The translations under genes were made by a program, and so were the position numbers. From contig JBNAIG010000049.1 in assembly GCA_050031985.1 (NCBI GenBank), positions 1 through 64,000 of the forward strand: a DNA stretch of 64,000 nucleotides. The letters are read 5' to 3'. Position 1 is the stretch's first letter. The number at the start of each line of letters is the position of its first letter. Below are positions 35,279-45,200 of the stretch, piece after piece. This DNA is from SZUA-368 sp028533045 (GTDB lineage Bacteria > Spirochaetota > Spirochaetia > DSM-2461). The notes under the pieces are model-generated. The model made no database searches, was not told where the DNA came from, and saw nothing but the letters and a program-made list of their open reading frames with translations.

Positions 35279-36256
35279 CTATTTCTCCTCCCCGTAGAGC
35301 AGGCAGCGGCAGAGGTGGTCCTCGTCCAGGGGTAGCAGCTCCGGTTTTGTGGTTTGGCAGAGGGGCATGGCCCGGCTGCAGCGGTTTTCGAAGGGGCAGC
35401 CGGGGATCTCCTCGGTCAGGTTGGGGACGCGGCCGGGAATGGCCTCCAGTTTTTTATCGGTCCGTCCCAGTTCGGGGATGGACTTGAGAAGGGCCTGCGT
35501 ATAGGGGTGGCGGGGATTTTTGAAGATCTCCTTAACCGGAGCGTTCTCTACGATCTCTCCGGCGTACATAACGGCCACCCGGTCCACCGTTTCGGCCACT
35601 ACGGCCAGGTCGTGGGTAATGAGTATCACCGCCATGTTGTGTTTCTTTTGCAGTTTACCTATGAGTTCCAGTATCTGGGCCTGAATGGTAACGTCCAGGG
35701 CGGTGGTGGGCTCGTCGGCGATGAGAAGGCTGGGGTTACAGCTCAGGGCTATGGCTATCATTACCCGCTGGCGCATCCCGCCGGAGAGTTCGTGGGGGTA
35801 GGCGTTCATCCGTTTTTCCGGGGCGGGGATGCCTACTTCGGTCAGAAGCTCCACAATACGCCCGTCCTGTTCGCTGCGGGTCAAGTCAGTATGAATTTCC
35901 AAAGCTTCCCTAATCTGCTCACCGCAGGTCATGATGGGGTTGAGGGCGGTCATGGGCTCCTGGAAGATCATGGCCATCTCCTTACCCCTTATGGCGGAAA
36001 GGCTCCGGTCATCCAAGTCGAGCAGGTTCCGGCCTTTGAAAAGGATCTCACCCCCGTGAATCCGTCCGGGAGGCATCTCGACCAGCCCCATGATGGAGTA
36101 GGAACTGACCGATTTTCCCGAGCCCGATTCGCCCACGATCCCCAGGGTTTCTCCTTGGCCCAGGCCGAATGAGACGCCATTCACAGCCCGAACGATACCT
36201 TCTTCCGTATGAAACCAGGTTTTAAGGTCCTTTACTTCCAGTAATAATTCACCCAT
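35279..36256 (-). CDS. oppD: Oligopeptide ABC transporter ATPase OppD
   Basis: A 325-residue ATPase. Walker A GESGSGKS (about 40), Q-loop FQEPMTALNP, signature LSGGMRQRVMIAIAL, Walker B LLIADEPTTALD, and the C-terminal CPFENRCSRAMPLC cysteine segment found in Opp/Dpp ATPases. It sits between oppC (nine bases upstream) and oppF, in the order A-B-C-D-F. Confidence 0.94.
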   Translation of the reverse strand: MGELLLEVKDLKTWFHTEEGIVRAVNGVSFGLGQGETLGIVGESGSGKSVSSYSIMGLVEMPPGRIHGGEILFKGRNLLDLDDRSLSAIRGKEMAMIFQEPMTALNPIMTCGEQIREALEIHTDLTRSEQDGRIVELLTEVGIPAPEKRMNAYPHELSGGMRQRVMIAIALSCNPSLLIADEPTTALDVTIQAQILELIGKLQKKHNMAVILITHDLAVVAETVDRVAVMYAGEIVENAPVKEIFKNPRHPYTQALLKSIPELGRTDKKLEAIPGRVPNLTEEIPGCPFENRCSRAMPLCQTTKPELLPLDEDHLCRCLLYGEEK

Positions 36257-36265
36257 GCCGTTCTC

Positions 36266-37153
36266 CTAAAGTACGTTCTTAAGTTTGGGGTCCAGCGCGT
36301 CCCTCAGGGCGTCCCCAAAGATGTTCAGGGAGGCCAGGAAGAGGAACATGAAGAGGGTGGGGGCAATCATGTTTTGCCAGTTACCCGCCATGATTTCCGA
36401 GGTGGAGAGGTCAATCATATTGCCCCAGGAGGGCACGCCGATGATGGAGAGCCCCACGTAGGCCAGAGTGACCTCCGCTTTAATTACGCCCACGAAATTC
36501 AGCACGAATCGGACTATGACGAAGTGCATCACATTGGGTACAATATGGCGGAAAATAATTCTCATATCCCCGGCTCCCAGATTCTTGGCGGCCAGGACGT
36601 ATTCGTACTCCCGGGCCTGAATAAAGGCTCCCCGAATGACACGGGCCAGCCCCACCCAGCCGGTGACGCCGAAGGCAAAGGCAATGACGTAGAAACTGGC
36701 TCCCATCACCTGGACCAGGCTCATGATAATAAGCAACCCCGGGATGGAGTAGATGACGGTCATAAGATAGGTGATGATATCGTCCACCCAGCCGCCGTAG
36801 TAGCCGGAGAGGGCCCCCATGACGATGGCCAGGGGAATCATGATGAGTCCCGTGGTGAATCCCAGAAAGAGGGCTATTCTTGTGCCCATGATGGTCCGGG
36901 CCAGGACATCCCGGCCAAAGCTGTCCGTCCCAAAGGGGTGGTCCATGGTGGAGAAGGCCGGGACAAAGCGGTTTTCCAGGTTGAATTCGGTGGCCCTGTC
37001 GTGCAGCCCGCCTATGTTGGTGAAGCTTACCAGAGCGGTGAGGACGTAGATTATGAGTATGCCCAGGCAGATCAGGGCCACCCGGTTCCGACCCAGTCGT
37101 ATCATTGAGAGTTGAAAGGGTGTCTTGCCGGCGTATGTCTTTGTATTTGCCAT
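36266..37153 (-). CDS. oppC: Oligopeptide ABC transporter permease OppC
   Basis: A 295-residue permease with an N-terminal cytoplasmic tail, one helix, an outer segment with FGTDSFGRDVLAR, then five more helices and the EAA loop (YVLAAKNLGAGDMRIIFRHI, about residue 200). This is the OppC/DppC pattern. It pairs with OppB, nine bases upstream. Confidence 0.93.
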   Translation of the reverse strand: MANTKTYAGKTPFQLSMIRLGRNRVALICLGILIIYVLTALVSFTNIGGLHDRATEFNLENRFVPAFSTMDHPFGTDSFGRDVLARTIMGTRIALFLGFTTGLIMIPLAIVMGALSGYYGGWVDDIITYLMTVIYSIPGLLIIMSLVQVMGASFYVIAFAFGVTGWVGLARVIRGAFIQAREYEYVLAAKNLGAGDMRIIFRHIVPNVMHFVIVRFVLNFVGVIKAEVTLAYVGLSIIGVPSWGNMIDLSTSEIMAGNWQNMIAPTLFMFLFLASLNIFGDALRDALDPKLKNVL

Positions 37154-37162
37154 GGTGTGCTC

Positions 37163-38104
37163 CTAACTCAGTCGGACCCGGGGGTCGGCCAGGGCGTAGA
37201 GGATGTCGGTCAAAAGGGAAAAGGTGATGAAGAAGAGGGTGTAGATGACGATCATCGCCTTGAGGACGGGCAGGTCGTAGCTGGTAATGGCCTGGAGGGT
37301 CAGGTCGCCGATGCCCGGGATGGAGAAGAACCGTTCCAGGAGCAAAGAGCCGGTGAGAAGGAAGGGTATCTGAATCACCACGCTCGTTAATATGGGGATG
37401 AGAGCGTTCCGCAGCACATGGCGGAACATGATGCGCCGGTTGCTCACCCCTTTGGCCCGGGCGGTTCGAACGTAGTCCTTGTGGACCTCTTCCAAAAGGG
37501 CGGTCCGGAAAAAACGTATGTCGTAGCCGATGGAGACGGTTACCCAGAGTATCCAGGGGAGTATGAGGTAACGGACGGCTCCTATGCCTCTTGTCCAGCC
37601 GGAGATGGGGAAGAGCCCCCACTGATAGGCGAGTAGATTCTGCCCCAGGATAATAAGAACCAGCATGGATATGGACATGCCCACCACGGAAAAGACCGTA
37701 AAGAAGCGGTCTATGAAGCGGCCCCGGTAGAAGGCGCAGAGGCAGGAGATGGTAAGGGAGATGGTCAACTCAAGGAAAAAGGCGGGAAAGGTAAGGGCCG
37801 CCGAGTTGGGCACGTGCCGTTTTATCAGGGTGGAGACGGGCAGCTTGCGCGATTCGGAGCGGCCGAAGTCGAGGGTCACCATCTGCTTGATCATGTCCGT
37901 ATACTGCAGGAAAAGAGGCTTGTCCAGACCATATTTCTCACGGTAGAACTCCACCTGCTCTTCGGAACGGGCCTTTTGGGGCAGCATGTTGTAAAGGTAC
38001 TTCTCATTTCCTCCCACCACATTGAATATAAGGAAGAAGATGAGAGCCACCCCCAGAAGGGTGGGGATAAGGTACAGAAGTCTCCGAATGATGTAGTGGA
38101 GCAC
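37163..38104 (-). CDS. oppB: Oligopeptide ABC transporter permease OppB
   Basis: A 313-residue permease with the typical OppB start (one helix, then a 70-residue outer loop with YREKYGLDKPLFLQY) followed by five helices and the EAA loop (VRTARAKGVSNRRIMFRHV). The end LADPRVRLS is diagnostic. It begins two bases after the binding-protein gene. Confidence 0.93.
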   Translation of the reverse strand: MLHYIIRRLLYLIPTLLGVALIFFLIFNVVGGNEKYLYNMLPQKARSEEQVEFYREKYGLDKPLFLQYTDMIKQMVTLDFGRSESRKLPVSTLIKRHVPNSAALTFPAFFLELTISLTISCLCAFYRGRFIDRFFTVFSVVGMSISMLVLIILGQNLLAYQWGLFPISGWTRGIGAVRYLILPWILWVTVSIGYDIRFFRTALLEEVHKDYVRTARAKGVSNRRIMFRHVLRNALIPILTSVVIQIPFLLTGSLLLERFFSIPGIGDLTLQAITSYDLPVLKAMIVIYTLFFITFSLLTDILYALADPRVRLS

Positions 38105-38106
38105 GA

Positions 38107-39885
38107 CTATTTACCGGACTTTTGGGTTCTTTCCTCTACATCCACGTCGAGGTACTTTGAGTAGCCGTGGCCGATATCCCTAAAAACCCGGGTCTTGAGC
38201 CAGGGATGGATCAGGCCGAAGGATTGGCGGTGGACTCCCATAATCCAGGGGCAGTCTTCTGCCGCCATCTGGGCGGCCTGTGCGTAGAGGGCATCCCGTT
38301 CGGGGCTCTGTTGCATATAGGCTCCCTGTTCGTAAAGGGCGTCAAAGGCGGGATTTGAGTAGTTTCCGTTATTGGGACCGGGGGCGGCATTGGGACCATA
38401 GTTTAGCTGCAGGAAGTTTTGGGCGTCCGGATAATCGGCTCCCCAGGCAAGCCCTCCGATTTCGATGTTTCCGCTGTCTATGGCTTCCAGGAAGGAGGGC
38501 CAGTCACCCGGGATAATTTCAATCTGAATGCCAAGTTCTTCCATGCTCTCTATGAAAAACTCCACCATCTGTTTGTGTGTGGTGGAACTGCCGCTCATAT
38601 GGTATTTAAGTACCGGTAAACCTTCGCCGTTGGGAAAGCCCGCTTCAGCAAGAAGTACCTTTGCCTTTTCCAGATCATGGTGGGCATAGGGGTTTACATA
38701 GTCCGGGTCATAACCGCCCAGGCCGGGAGGGATGAGGGTCTGGGCCAGCTCACAGCGGTTGTTATAGAATATTTCCGCCACTTTCTCGTGGTTGTAGGCC
38801 AGGGACATGGCCTGGCGCAGTTTGGGGTTGTCCCGGAAGAGGGGGATATTCATGTTAAAAAAGTTGTAGGTAATATCCAGGGTCCCGTTCACTTCCAGCT
38901 TGATTTCTTTGTCTACCATTTCCCTGGTAAGCTCCCCGTTAATAACGGTTGAGTCAAAGTTATCCTTGGGGATACCGGAGGCATCCAATTCCCCGTTAAG
39001 GAACTTGAGCCACTGTACGCTGGACTCTTCAATCACATAGTAAATGACCCGGTCACAGAAGGGAAGTTCCCGTCCTTCGTATTCGGCGAGAACATCGGCG
39101 CCCAAACGGGAGGTCACTAGGGGGCCTGCTTCACTGGCGGCAGGGAAGGTTTTGCCGTGCCAGGCCGGATTGGCCAGGAGCACGTGCTGGGAACCGGGAA
39201 TCGATTCGAAGTGGTCGTAATAGTAGGCTCCCGTTCCAATGGGGTAGTTGGCAAATTCTTCCGGGCCGTAATAGTCAATCGCTTCCTGGGCCAGGGGAAA
39301 GGTGTAGTTCATAGCCAGAGTGTAGAGAATCTGGGGGTAGGGGGCGGTGAGGGTAAGCTGAATCGTATAGTCATCGAGGGCTTTAAAACCTTCCACCTCC
39401 TTGCTGTAGTCCGCTCCTTCATCGGCCCATTCGTCGAGTCCCACAATTCGGCTTTCATAGAGCCACCAGCCGTTGGCCTTGTTTTCCGGGTCGGCCAGAC
39501 GTTTCACGGAAAGGACAAAATCATGGGCGTTAACCGGGCGGCCCTGCTTATCGGGGAATACTTCTCCCAGGGGGTCGTAGAAGTAGGCATCCTTTCGGAG
39601 CTTTATGGTATAGATTAAACCGTCGTCGGACACTTCCGGCATGGATTGGGCCACGGCCGGTTCCAGTTGGTAGGTGTCGGTGGTGTATTTATATTCGTAG
39701 AGGCTTTCGCAGATCTCCCCCAGAACCATGGTGGTGTAACGGTCGCTGATCTGGGCCGGGTCAAAAGGGGTGAGCTTGGCGGGAACCGTACGGTTGAGAG
39801 TTTTGACTTCGCTCACTTCCCCACCGCAGGAAAAAAGCAGAAACAGGACGAACAGGAGGACAGTCAGTTTAAGAAAATTCTTCAT
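38107..39885 (-). CDS. oppA: Oligopeptide-binding lipoprotein OppA
   Basis: A 592-residue family 5 extracellular solute-binding protein. The lipobox-like LLFSCGG places the lipidated Cys near residue 20. Signatures include LNRTVPAKLTPFDP near the start, LRKDAYFYDP and the family motif VNAHDFVLSVKRLADP (about 120-135), and late QLNYGPNAAPGP. GGAG precedes the ATG. It is the first gene of the Opp operon and gives it its substrate, probably peptides. Confidence 0.92.
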   Translation of the reverse strand: MKNFLKLTVLLFVLFLLFSCGGEVSEVKTLNRTVPAKLTPFDPAQISDRYTTMVLGEICESLYEYKYTTDTYQLEPAVAQSMPEVSDDGLIYTIKLRKDAYFYDPLGEVFPDKQGRPVNAHDFVLSVKRLADPENKANGWWLYESRIVGLDEWADEGADYSKEVEGFKALDDYTIQLTLTAPYPQILYTLAMNYTFPLAQEAIDYYGPEEFANYPIGTGAYYYDHFESIPGSQHVLLANPAWHGKTFPAASEAGPLVTSRLGADVLAEYEGRELPFCDRVIYYVIEESSVQWLKFLNGELDASGIPKDNFDSTVINGELTREMVDKEIKLEVNGTLDITYNFFNMNIPLFRDNPKLRQAMSLAYNHEKVAEIFYNNRCELAQTLIPPGLGGYDPDYVNPYAHHDLEKAKVLLAEAGFPNGEGLPVLKYHMSGSSTTHKQMVEFFIESMEELGIQIEIIPGDWPSFLEAIDSGNIEIGGLAWGADYPDAQNFLQLNYGPNAAPGPNNGNYSNPAFDALYEQGAYMQQSPERDALYAQAAQMAAEDCPWIMGVHRQSFGLIHPWLKTRVFRDIGHGYSKYLDVDVEERTQKSGK

Positions 39886-39934
39886 GGAACACTCCGGGAT
39901 TGAGTTTTATTAATTTTAAGGGGAATTGGGGGAT

Positions 39935-41383
39935 TTAGGCAAGGTGGTCCAGCCGGGAATGTATAATGGCCCTGTTACGCCCCTTTTCTTTAGCTTTGTA
40001 CAGGGCTTGGTCGGCCTGTTCCATCAGTTCCTTCATATCCCGGTCCAGGGAGGGAAGCAGAGAGGTCACTCCGATACTGACGGTTACATGGGGGGCTGTC
40101 TCCGAATCGGGGTGGGGAAGGGCGGCCCCGTTGATGTTATTTAGGATTTTCAGGGCCAGTTTATAGGCCTGTTCTTCTGTTGTTTCCGGGAGAAGAAGGC
40201 CGAATTCCTCTCCTCCCAGGCGAATGGGGAAATCGGTGTGTCTGTTGGCCGACTCTCTTAGAATTGTGCTTATTTCTTGTAGGCACCTATCTCCCGCCGG
40301 ATGGCCCAGGCTGTCGTTGTAGTTTTTAAAGTGATCGATATCAAGAATAAGAAAGCTGAGCGGTTTTTTACTTCTCAGACAGAGCCACCAGTCATAATCG
40401 AGCTTTTCATTAAAACGGCGCCTGTTGCTTAAGCCGGTGAGCTCGTCTATGAGGCTCTGTTCTTCAATTGTTTCTATTTGCTCCTTAAGCATATGGGCCA
40501 TATGGTCCATGGACGCTATGAGACTGTTGAACTCCCGTGTTCTTGCCTTGGGGCGGGGATTGTTGAATTGTCCTCCCGCAATGGCCAGAGCCGTTTCTTC
40601 CAGGGTTTTTACCAGATTTACTTCCCAGCGTATCTGAGGTATGAGAAGAAGGGTTATAAGGCCTATGGCTCCCGTAGCGGAGATTCTGACAATTCGCGAC
40701 ATGCGCCGTGTCAGGTTTTCTATATACTTATAGGGCTCGGATACGCGGGTGATACCGATGATACGGCCTTTACTTATGATGGGGAGTGCCTGGTATATGT
40801 TTTTTTTTCGGGAAATCTCATCTACCCGGACAGCGAGGGAGGCTTCCTGTTCCTTCCCGGAAAGAAGGTCGGCGATTTCCGAATAGGAGCTCATGTTGGC
40901 CAATTTATCGTACTCGTAGAGACTGTCGAATTTTACCTCCCCATCGGGAGCGAGTACGGTGAAGCGGGTTTCCGTGAGCTCTGCAATTTCACGGATTCGG
41001 GCTTCCAGCTGAGTGTTTACCATGCGCTGCGAGATTGTTCTTTGACTGTTTGCGGTGGGAAGGAACGTCCCTTCCCGGGGAGGGGGCAGGGGGAGAATTT
41101 CTCCGCTTTCGGGAGAAAAAACCGGATGAGGCGGAGGGAGCTCTCCTGTCCCTTCGAAATCGGGGCTATCAAAGCTCTTCTCCGGTTGAAAAGGATCCTC
41201 AAGAGCCAGCTGGAGCAGCTGGTTTCTTTTTTTTAGCTCTTCCCCGGTAATTCTTATTACCTCTTTTTCCATGGTAAGGAACATTCCCGTCTCAATAGCC
41301 GTGAAGAGCAATAGGAGAAAACACAACTGATAGAAGAACATTCGCCAAAAAAGAGGGATACCCCTGCTTCCTGTATTATTCAT
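39935..41383 (-). CDS. Membrane diguanylate cyclase with HAMP
   Basis: About 482 residues. First helix (about 8-28), an outer sensing region (about 30-215) interrupted by a proline-rich stretch, second helix (about 225-245), HAMP (about 245-300), and GGDEF (about 315-480). The active site reads GGEEF, and RHTD five residues upstream gives an inhibition site, so it should make c-di-GMP. I prefer ATG 41383 (MNNTGSRG), because a promoter ends seven bases before it; ATG 41398 would begin inside that promoter. Confidence 0.9.
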   Translation of the reverse strand: MNNTGSRGIPLFWRMFFYQLCFLLLLFTAIETGMFLTMEKEVIRITGEELKKRNQLLQLALEDPFQPEKSFDSPDFEGTGELPPPHPVFSPESGEILPLPPPREGTFLPTANSQRTISQRMVNTQLEARIREIAELTETRFTVLAPDGEVKFDSLYEYDKLANMSSYSEIADLLSGKEQEASLAVRVDEISRKKNIYQALPIISKGRIIGITRVSEPYKYIENLTRRMSRIVRISATGAIGLITLLLIPQIRWEVNLVKTLEETALAIAGGQFNNPRPKARTREFNSLIASMDHMAHMLKEQIETIEEQSLIDELTGLSNRRRFNEKLDYDWWLCLRSKKPLSFLILDIDHFKNYNDSLGHPAGDRCLQEISTILRESANRHTDFPIRLGGEEFGLLLPETTEEQAYKLALKILNNINGAALPHPDSETAPHVTVSIGVTSLLPSLDRDMKELMEQADQALYKAKEKGRNRAIIHSRLDHLA

Positions 41384-41390
41384 ACTACAA

Positions 41391-41419
41391 AGTATCATTC
41401 ATGATTGGCTGGTTTTCAA
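41391..41419 (-). promoter_or_regulatory. Promoter of diguanylate cyclase gene (leaderless)
   Basis: On the minus strand: TTGAAA (41419-41414), a 17-base spacer and GATACT (41396-41391), seven bases before ATG 41383. No ribosome binding site. It interlocks with the divergent promoter. Confidence 0.5.
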
Positions 41420-41433
41420 ATAGATGCTATAAT
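41405..41433 (+). promoter_or_regulatory. Promoter of TauE/SafE gene (near-leaderless)
   Basis: TTGGCT at 41405-41410, a 17-base spacer and TATAAT at 41428-41433 with an extended-10 TG at 41425-41426. ATG 41444 lies ten bases further with no ribosome binding site. Confidence 0.7.
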
Positions 41434-41443
41434 CGGCCCCATT

Positions 41444-42232
41444 ATGGGTTATCTATTAATCAGTTTACTTGCTTCCATTGCGGGGGCCATCAGCGGTATC
41501 GGAGGCGGGGTTATCATTAAGCCCGTACTGGATACCCTTTCTCCCTTCGATGTTGTGACCATAAGCTTTCTTTCCGGTACCACCGTATTTTCCATGTCCG
41601 TGGTGACCCTCATTCGCAACAGGAAATCGGAGGTTAATCTGAATCGGGCAACCGCCGGGCTCCTGGCCGCAGGAAGTATTGCCGGAGGACTCACGGGGAA
41701 GTGTGTTTTTGACCTGGTTAAAATCCGGGTGGAGCAGATTGCCTATGTTACCCTGATTCAGTCCGCGTTGCTGATTCTTTTAACCCTTTTTGTCTTTGTT
41801 TTTACTCTGAAAAAGGAGAGTATAACTCCCCGGCATAACCATAGAATTTCTGTGACTCTTCTCATCGGTTTTATTTTGGGTTGTCTGGCTTCATTTTTGG
41901 GTATTGGAGGAGGGCCTATTAACTTGGCCATTCTTTACTTTTTCTTCTCCATGGACAGTAAAACGGCCGCTCTCAATTCCATTTACATTATTTTCTTTTC
42001 CCAGATCACCAATCTGATTTTTACTACTCTGAGCGGACGGATTCCCGATTTTGATCCCCCCATTCTGGCCATGATGATTGGCGGGGGAATTATGGGGGGC
42101 ATGATTGGCTCCCATTTCTCAAGAAAAATGAGCCATCGGGCGGTGGATCGGCTTTTTATGGGGGTCATGGCCGTGATTATTGCCATTTGTTGCTACAATT
42201 TTGCCGGAAGCGCTCTTTTAATCCTTTCTTAG
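41444..42232 (+). CDS. TauE/SafE family anion permease
   Basis: About 262 residues with eight predicted helices and two repeats of the family glycine motif (GAISGIGGGVIIKPVL near 12-28 and GCLASFLGIGGGPINL near 145-160). Family members export or import sulfite, sulfonates or other small organic anions. A TTG at 41405 in frame would lie within the -35 element, so ATG 41444 is preferred. Divergent from the diguanylate cyclase gene. Confidence 0.85.
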   Translation: MGYLLISLLASIAGAISGIGGGVIIKPVLDTLSPFDVVTISFLSGTTVFSMSVVTLIRNRKSEVNLNRATAGLLAAGSIAGGLTGKCVFDLVKIRVEQIAYVTLIQSALLILLTLFVFVFTLKKESITPRHNHRISVTLLIGFILGCLASFLGIGGGPINLAILYFFFSMDSKTAALNSIYIIFFSQITNLIFTTLSGRIPDFDPPILAMMIGGGIMGGMIGSHFSRKMSHRAVDRLFMGVMAVIIAICCYNFAGSALLILS

Positions 42233-42243
42233 GAATATTCTTT

Positions 42244-42272
42244 TTGCAATTCGCCCCCGGACTTTCTATAAT
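42244..42272 (+). promoter_or_regulatory. Promoter of dCache-GGDEF-EAL gene
   Basis: TTGCAA at 42244-42249, a 17-base spacer and TATAAT at 42267-42272. A short leader with GGGGG precedes the GTG start at 42290. Confidence 0.7.
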
Positions 42273-42289
42273 TTGTCTATGGGGGTTCT

Positions 42290-45200
42290 GTGCTTCTAAA
42301 ACGCTTTCCCATTCGGGAAAAAATACTCATATCTTTTATGACTCTCTTTACTGTGGTCATTTTTCTCTCTCTGGCTATTCTCGGAGCCGCTTTCTATGAA
42401 GAACGGCAGGACGATCTGGAACGGGAATTGGAGAATGTTACCCTTACCCTTGTGGAAATAGTAAGTCTTCATATCCACCATGTGGCTATGAATCAGCTTA
42501 GAGGGAAGTCCCGGGGCGTCCTGGATGTTATCGATTACTATTACCGGGAGGGAAAAGAGGTCGGATTGAGCGATGAAGAAATCAAATCCCGGATCTCTTC
42601 CTTTCTGGCTGATCACACTATAGGGGAATCGGGATATTTTTTTGTTATGGACAGCCTGGGAAAACTTCAGGTACATCCCTATGCCGAGTTGGAAGGGGAG
42701 TCTTTAATCGAGTATCAATTTGTCCGCACCCAAGTAAAGGTCCGGGAAGGTTATCTGGAGTATGAATGGCAGAATCCCGGAGAATCGGAGCTCCGTGACA
42801 AGGCTCTTTTTATGTCCTATTTTGAGCCCTTTGACTGGATTATATCGGCCTCCGCTTACAGGAATGAGTTTATCTCCTTCATAAGTACCGAAGATATTAG
42901 AGTGAGCCTGGAAACCATACCCGTAGGAAACGGGGGCTACCCTTTTCTTATTGATGAAGAGGGTAATATTCTGATTCATCCCTTTCTTGAAGAGGAAAAT
43001 GTCTATGATCTGGAAAGGGAGAAGGTTGATGCCTCCTTTCTGGCAGAAATACCCCGTAATCTGAACGGGGAGATTAGCTATAAGTGGGACGATGAGGGGA
43101 CGGGAAGGATTGTTAATAAGGTTCTGCTTTACCGTCATATGCCCGAGCTGGGATGGATTTTGGGGACCGCCGTAGACCTAAAAAGCTACACCGCCGTTCT
43201 TGATACGTTTTATTTGATTGCTTTTTTTATGTTTTTTACGGCTCTGGTAGTTTACTATCTTATCAGCCGAAGGTTGTCCGGTCTTCTCGTACAGCCTCTT
43301 ATGGATATGGTGGACTTTATCAACAAGAAAAGCACCGATGATTTGGGAGAGCGAATTCAGTTTGAAGGCCAGGATGAATTCAGCCTTTTGGGGAGGGGTA
43401 TAAATAACTTCCTTGATGATATTGAAGAGGAAACCAATAATCGTCTCATTGCGGAAGAGGAGAATCGGATTCTTGCCCAGTTTACCAACGGAAATCCCTA
43501 TCCGGTTATGCGTGTGGATGGCAAAGGGAATATTCTTTACGTAAACAAGGCTTCTATTGCCTTGATGAAATACTGGGGAATAGCCTTTCATACCCGACTT
43601 CCGGAGGATCTGGTAGAGATGATTGCCCAGTTGGGAGCTGATTTTTCCGATTTTGAATATCATATTAAGAACCGCACCTATAATATTATTTGTTCCTATT
43701 ATGAATTCCAGGAATCCTACTATCTTCTAATTGCGGATATTACCGTAAGGAAGGAGGACGAATACCTGCTTCTTATGTCGGAGAGTGTTTTCTCCCATAC
43801 CATGGAAGGGATTGTCATTACCAATCCGGACGGAACCATCATTCGCGTTAATCCGGCCTTTACGCAGATTACCGGTTTTAAGGAGAAGGAGGTTCTGGGG
43901 GGCAATCCGCGGCTTCTCAAGTCGGACCATCATAACGGGGAGTTTTACCAACAGCTGTGGGATAGTTTGGAAAAACACGGAACCTGGAGCGGGGAAATAT
44001 GGAACCGGCGGAGGAGCGGAGAAGCCTATCCTGAATGGTTGACAATAAACAGTATTTGCGATGACAAGGGAAAGCTTATCCATTATGTGGGAATATTCAA
44101 GGACATCTCCGATTTAAAAGAGAGCGAAAAAAAGTTGCGCCATCAGGTCTCCCACGATGCGTTGACCGGTCTTCCCAATCGTATTCTCTTTGAAGATCGT
44201 CTGAATAGGGCTTTGGCCAGGGCTCACCGAGGGAATTTACCGTTGGCGGTACTTTTCCTGGATATGGATAACTTTAAAAATATTAATGATACCCTGGGAC
44301 ATCAAGCGGGGGATGATTTTCTTAAAATAATTGCGGAAAGGCTCTTGCTTTCCTGTCGGGGAGAAGATACTGTGGCCCGTCTTGGGGGAGATGAGTTTGT
44401 CGTTTTGATTCCTGAGATAACGGAGCAGCATAATATTATTGAAATAACCACCCGTATTCAGGACACTCTGGGGCAGCCGGTTCTCCTTAGTACCCATGAG
44501 TTGCATCCCTCGGTAAGCATTGGAGTGACTCTTTTTCCGGAAGACGGTGATTCGCCCCATCTTCTTATGAAAAATGCCGATCTTGCCATGTACAAGGCCA
44601 AGGATATGGGGAAAGGGACATACTCCCTATTTAACAAGGAGATGAATCGGCAGGTCAAAAAGCGGCTGGAGCTGGAAAATCAGTTAAAGAAGTCTCTTCA
44701 GAGGGGCGAAATGTCTCTGGTCTATCAGCCTAAGGTATCCATTCCTTCCGGGAAAATTATGGGGCTGGAGGCATTGGTCCGGTGGAACAGTGAGCTTATG
44801 GGGGCTATCTCTCCCGCTGAATTCATTCCCCTGGCCGAGGAAACCGGTTTCATTCATACCTTGGGAGACTGGGTTTTGGAGCGGGCCCTAAAAGATCTGA
44901 TCACAATAAATCGACGTTCCTCCCGTCCCCTGGAAATGGCTGTCAATCTGTCGCCCCGTCAGTTCCGGGATGCCAAATTGATTGATCGGACAGAAGCTAT
45001 TCTGAGCGGAAGCGGCATTGAGCCGTCCCTGTTGAATTTTGAAGTTACCGAACATGCCGCCATGGAGGAAACACAGGAATCCCTTGCCATTATGTCCCGT
45101 TTGAGACAGCTGGGGGTACGCCTTTCTATTGACGACTTTGGTACGGGCTACTCCTCCTATGGTTACCTCAAGCAATTTGATATGAACTGTCTTAAAATAG

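Noticed and set aside
36480..37622. A 380-codon open frame antisense to oppC and oppB
   Set aside because: It is rich in His, Pro, Gly and Arg, spans two clearly real genes, and has no ribosome binding site; it arises from codon bias of the genes on the same strand in another frame.
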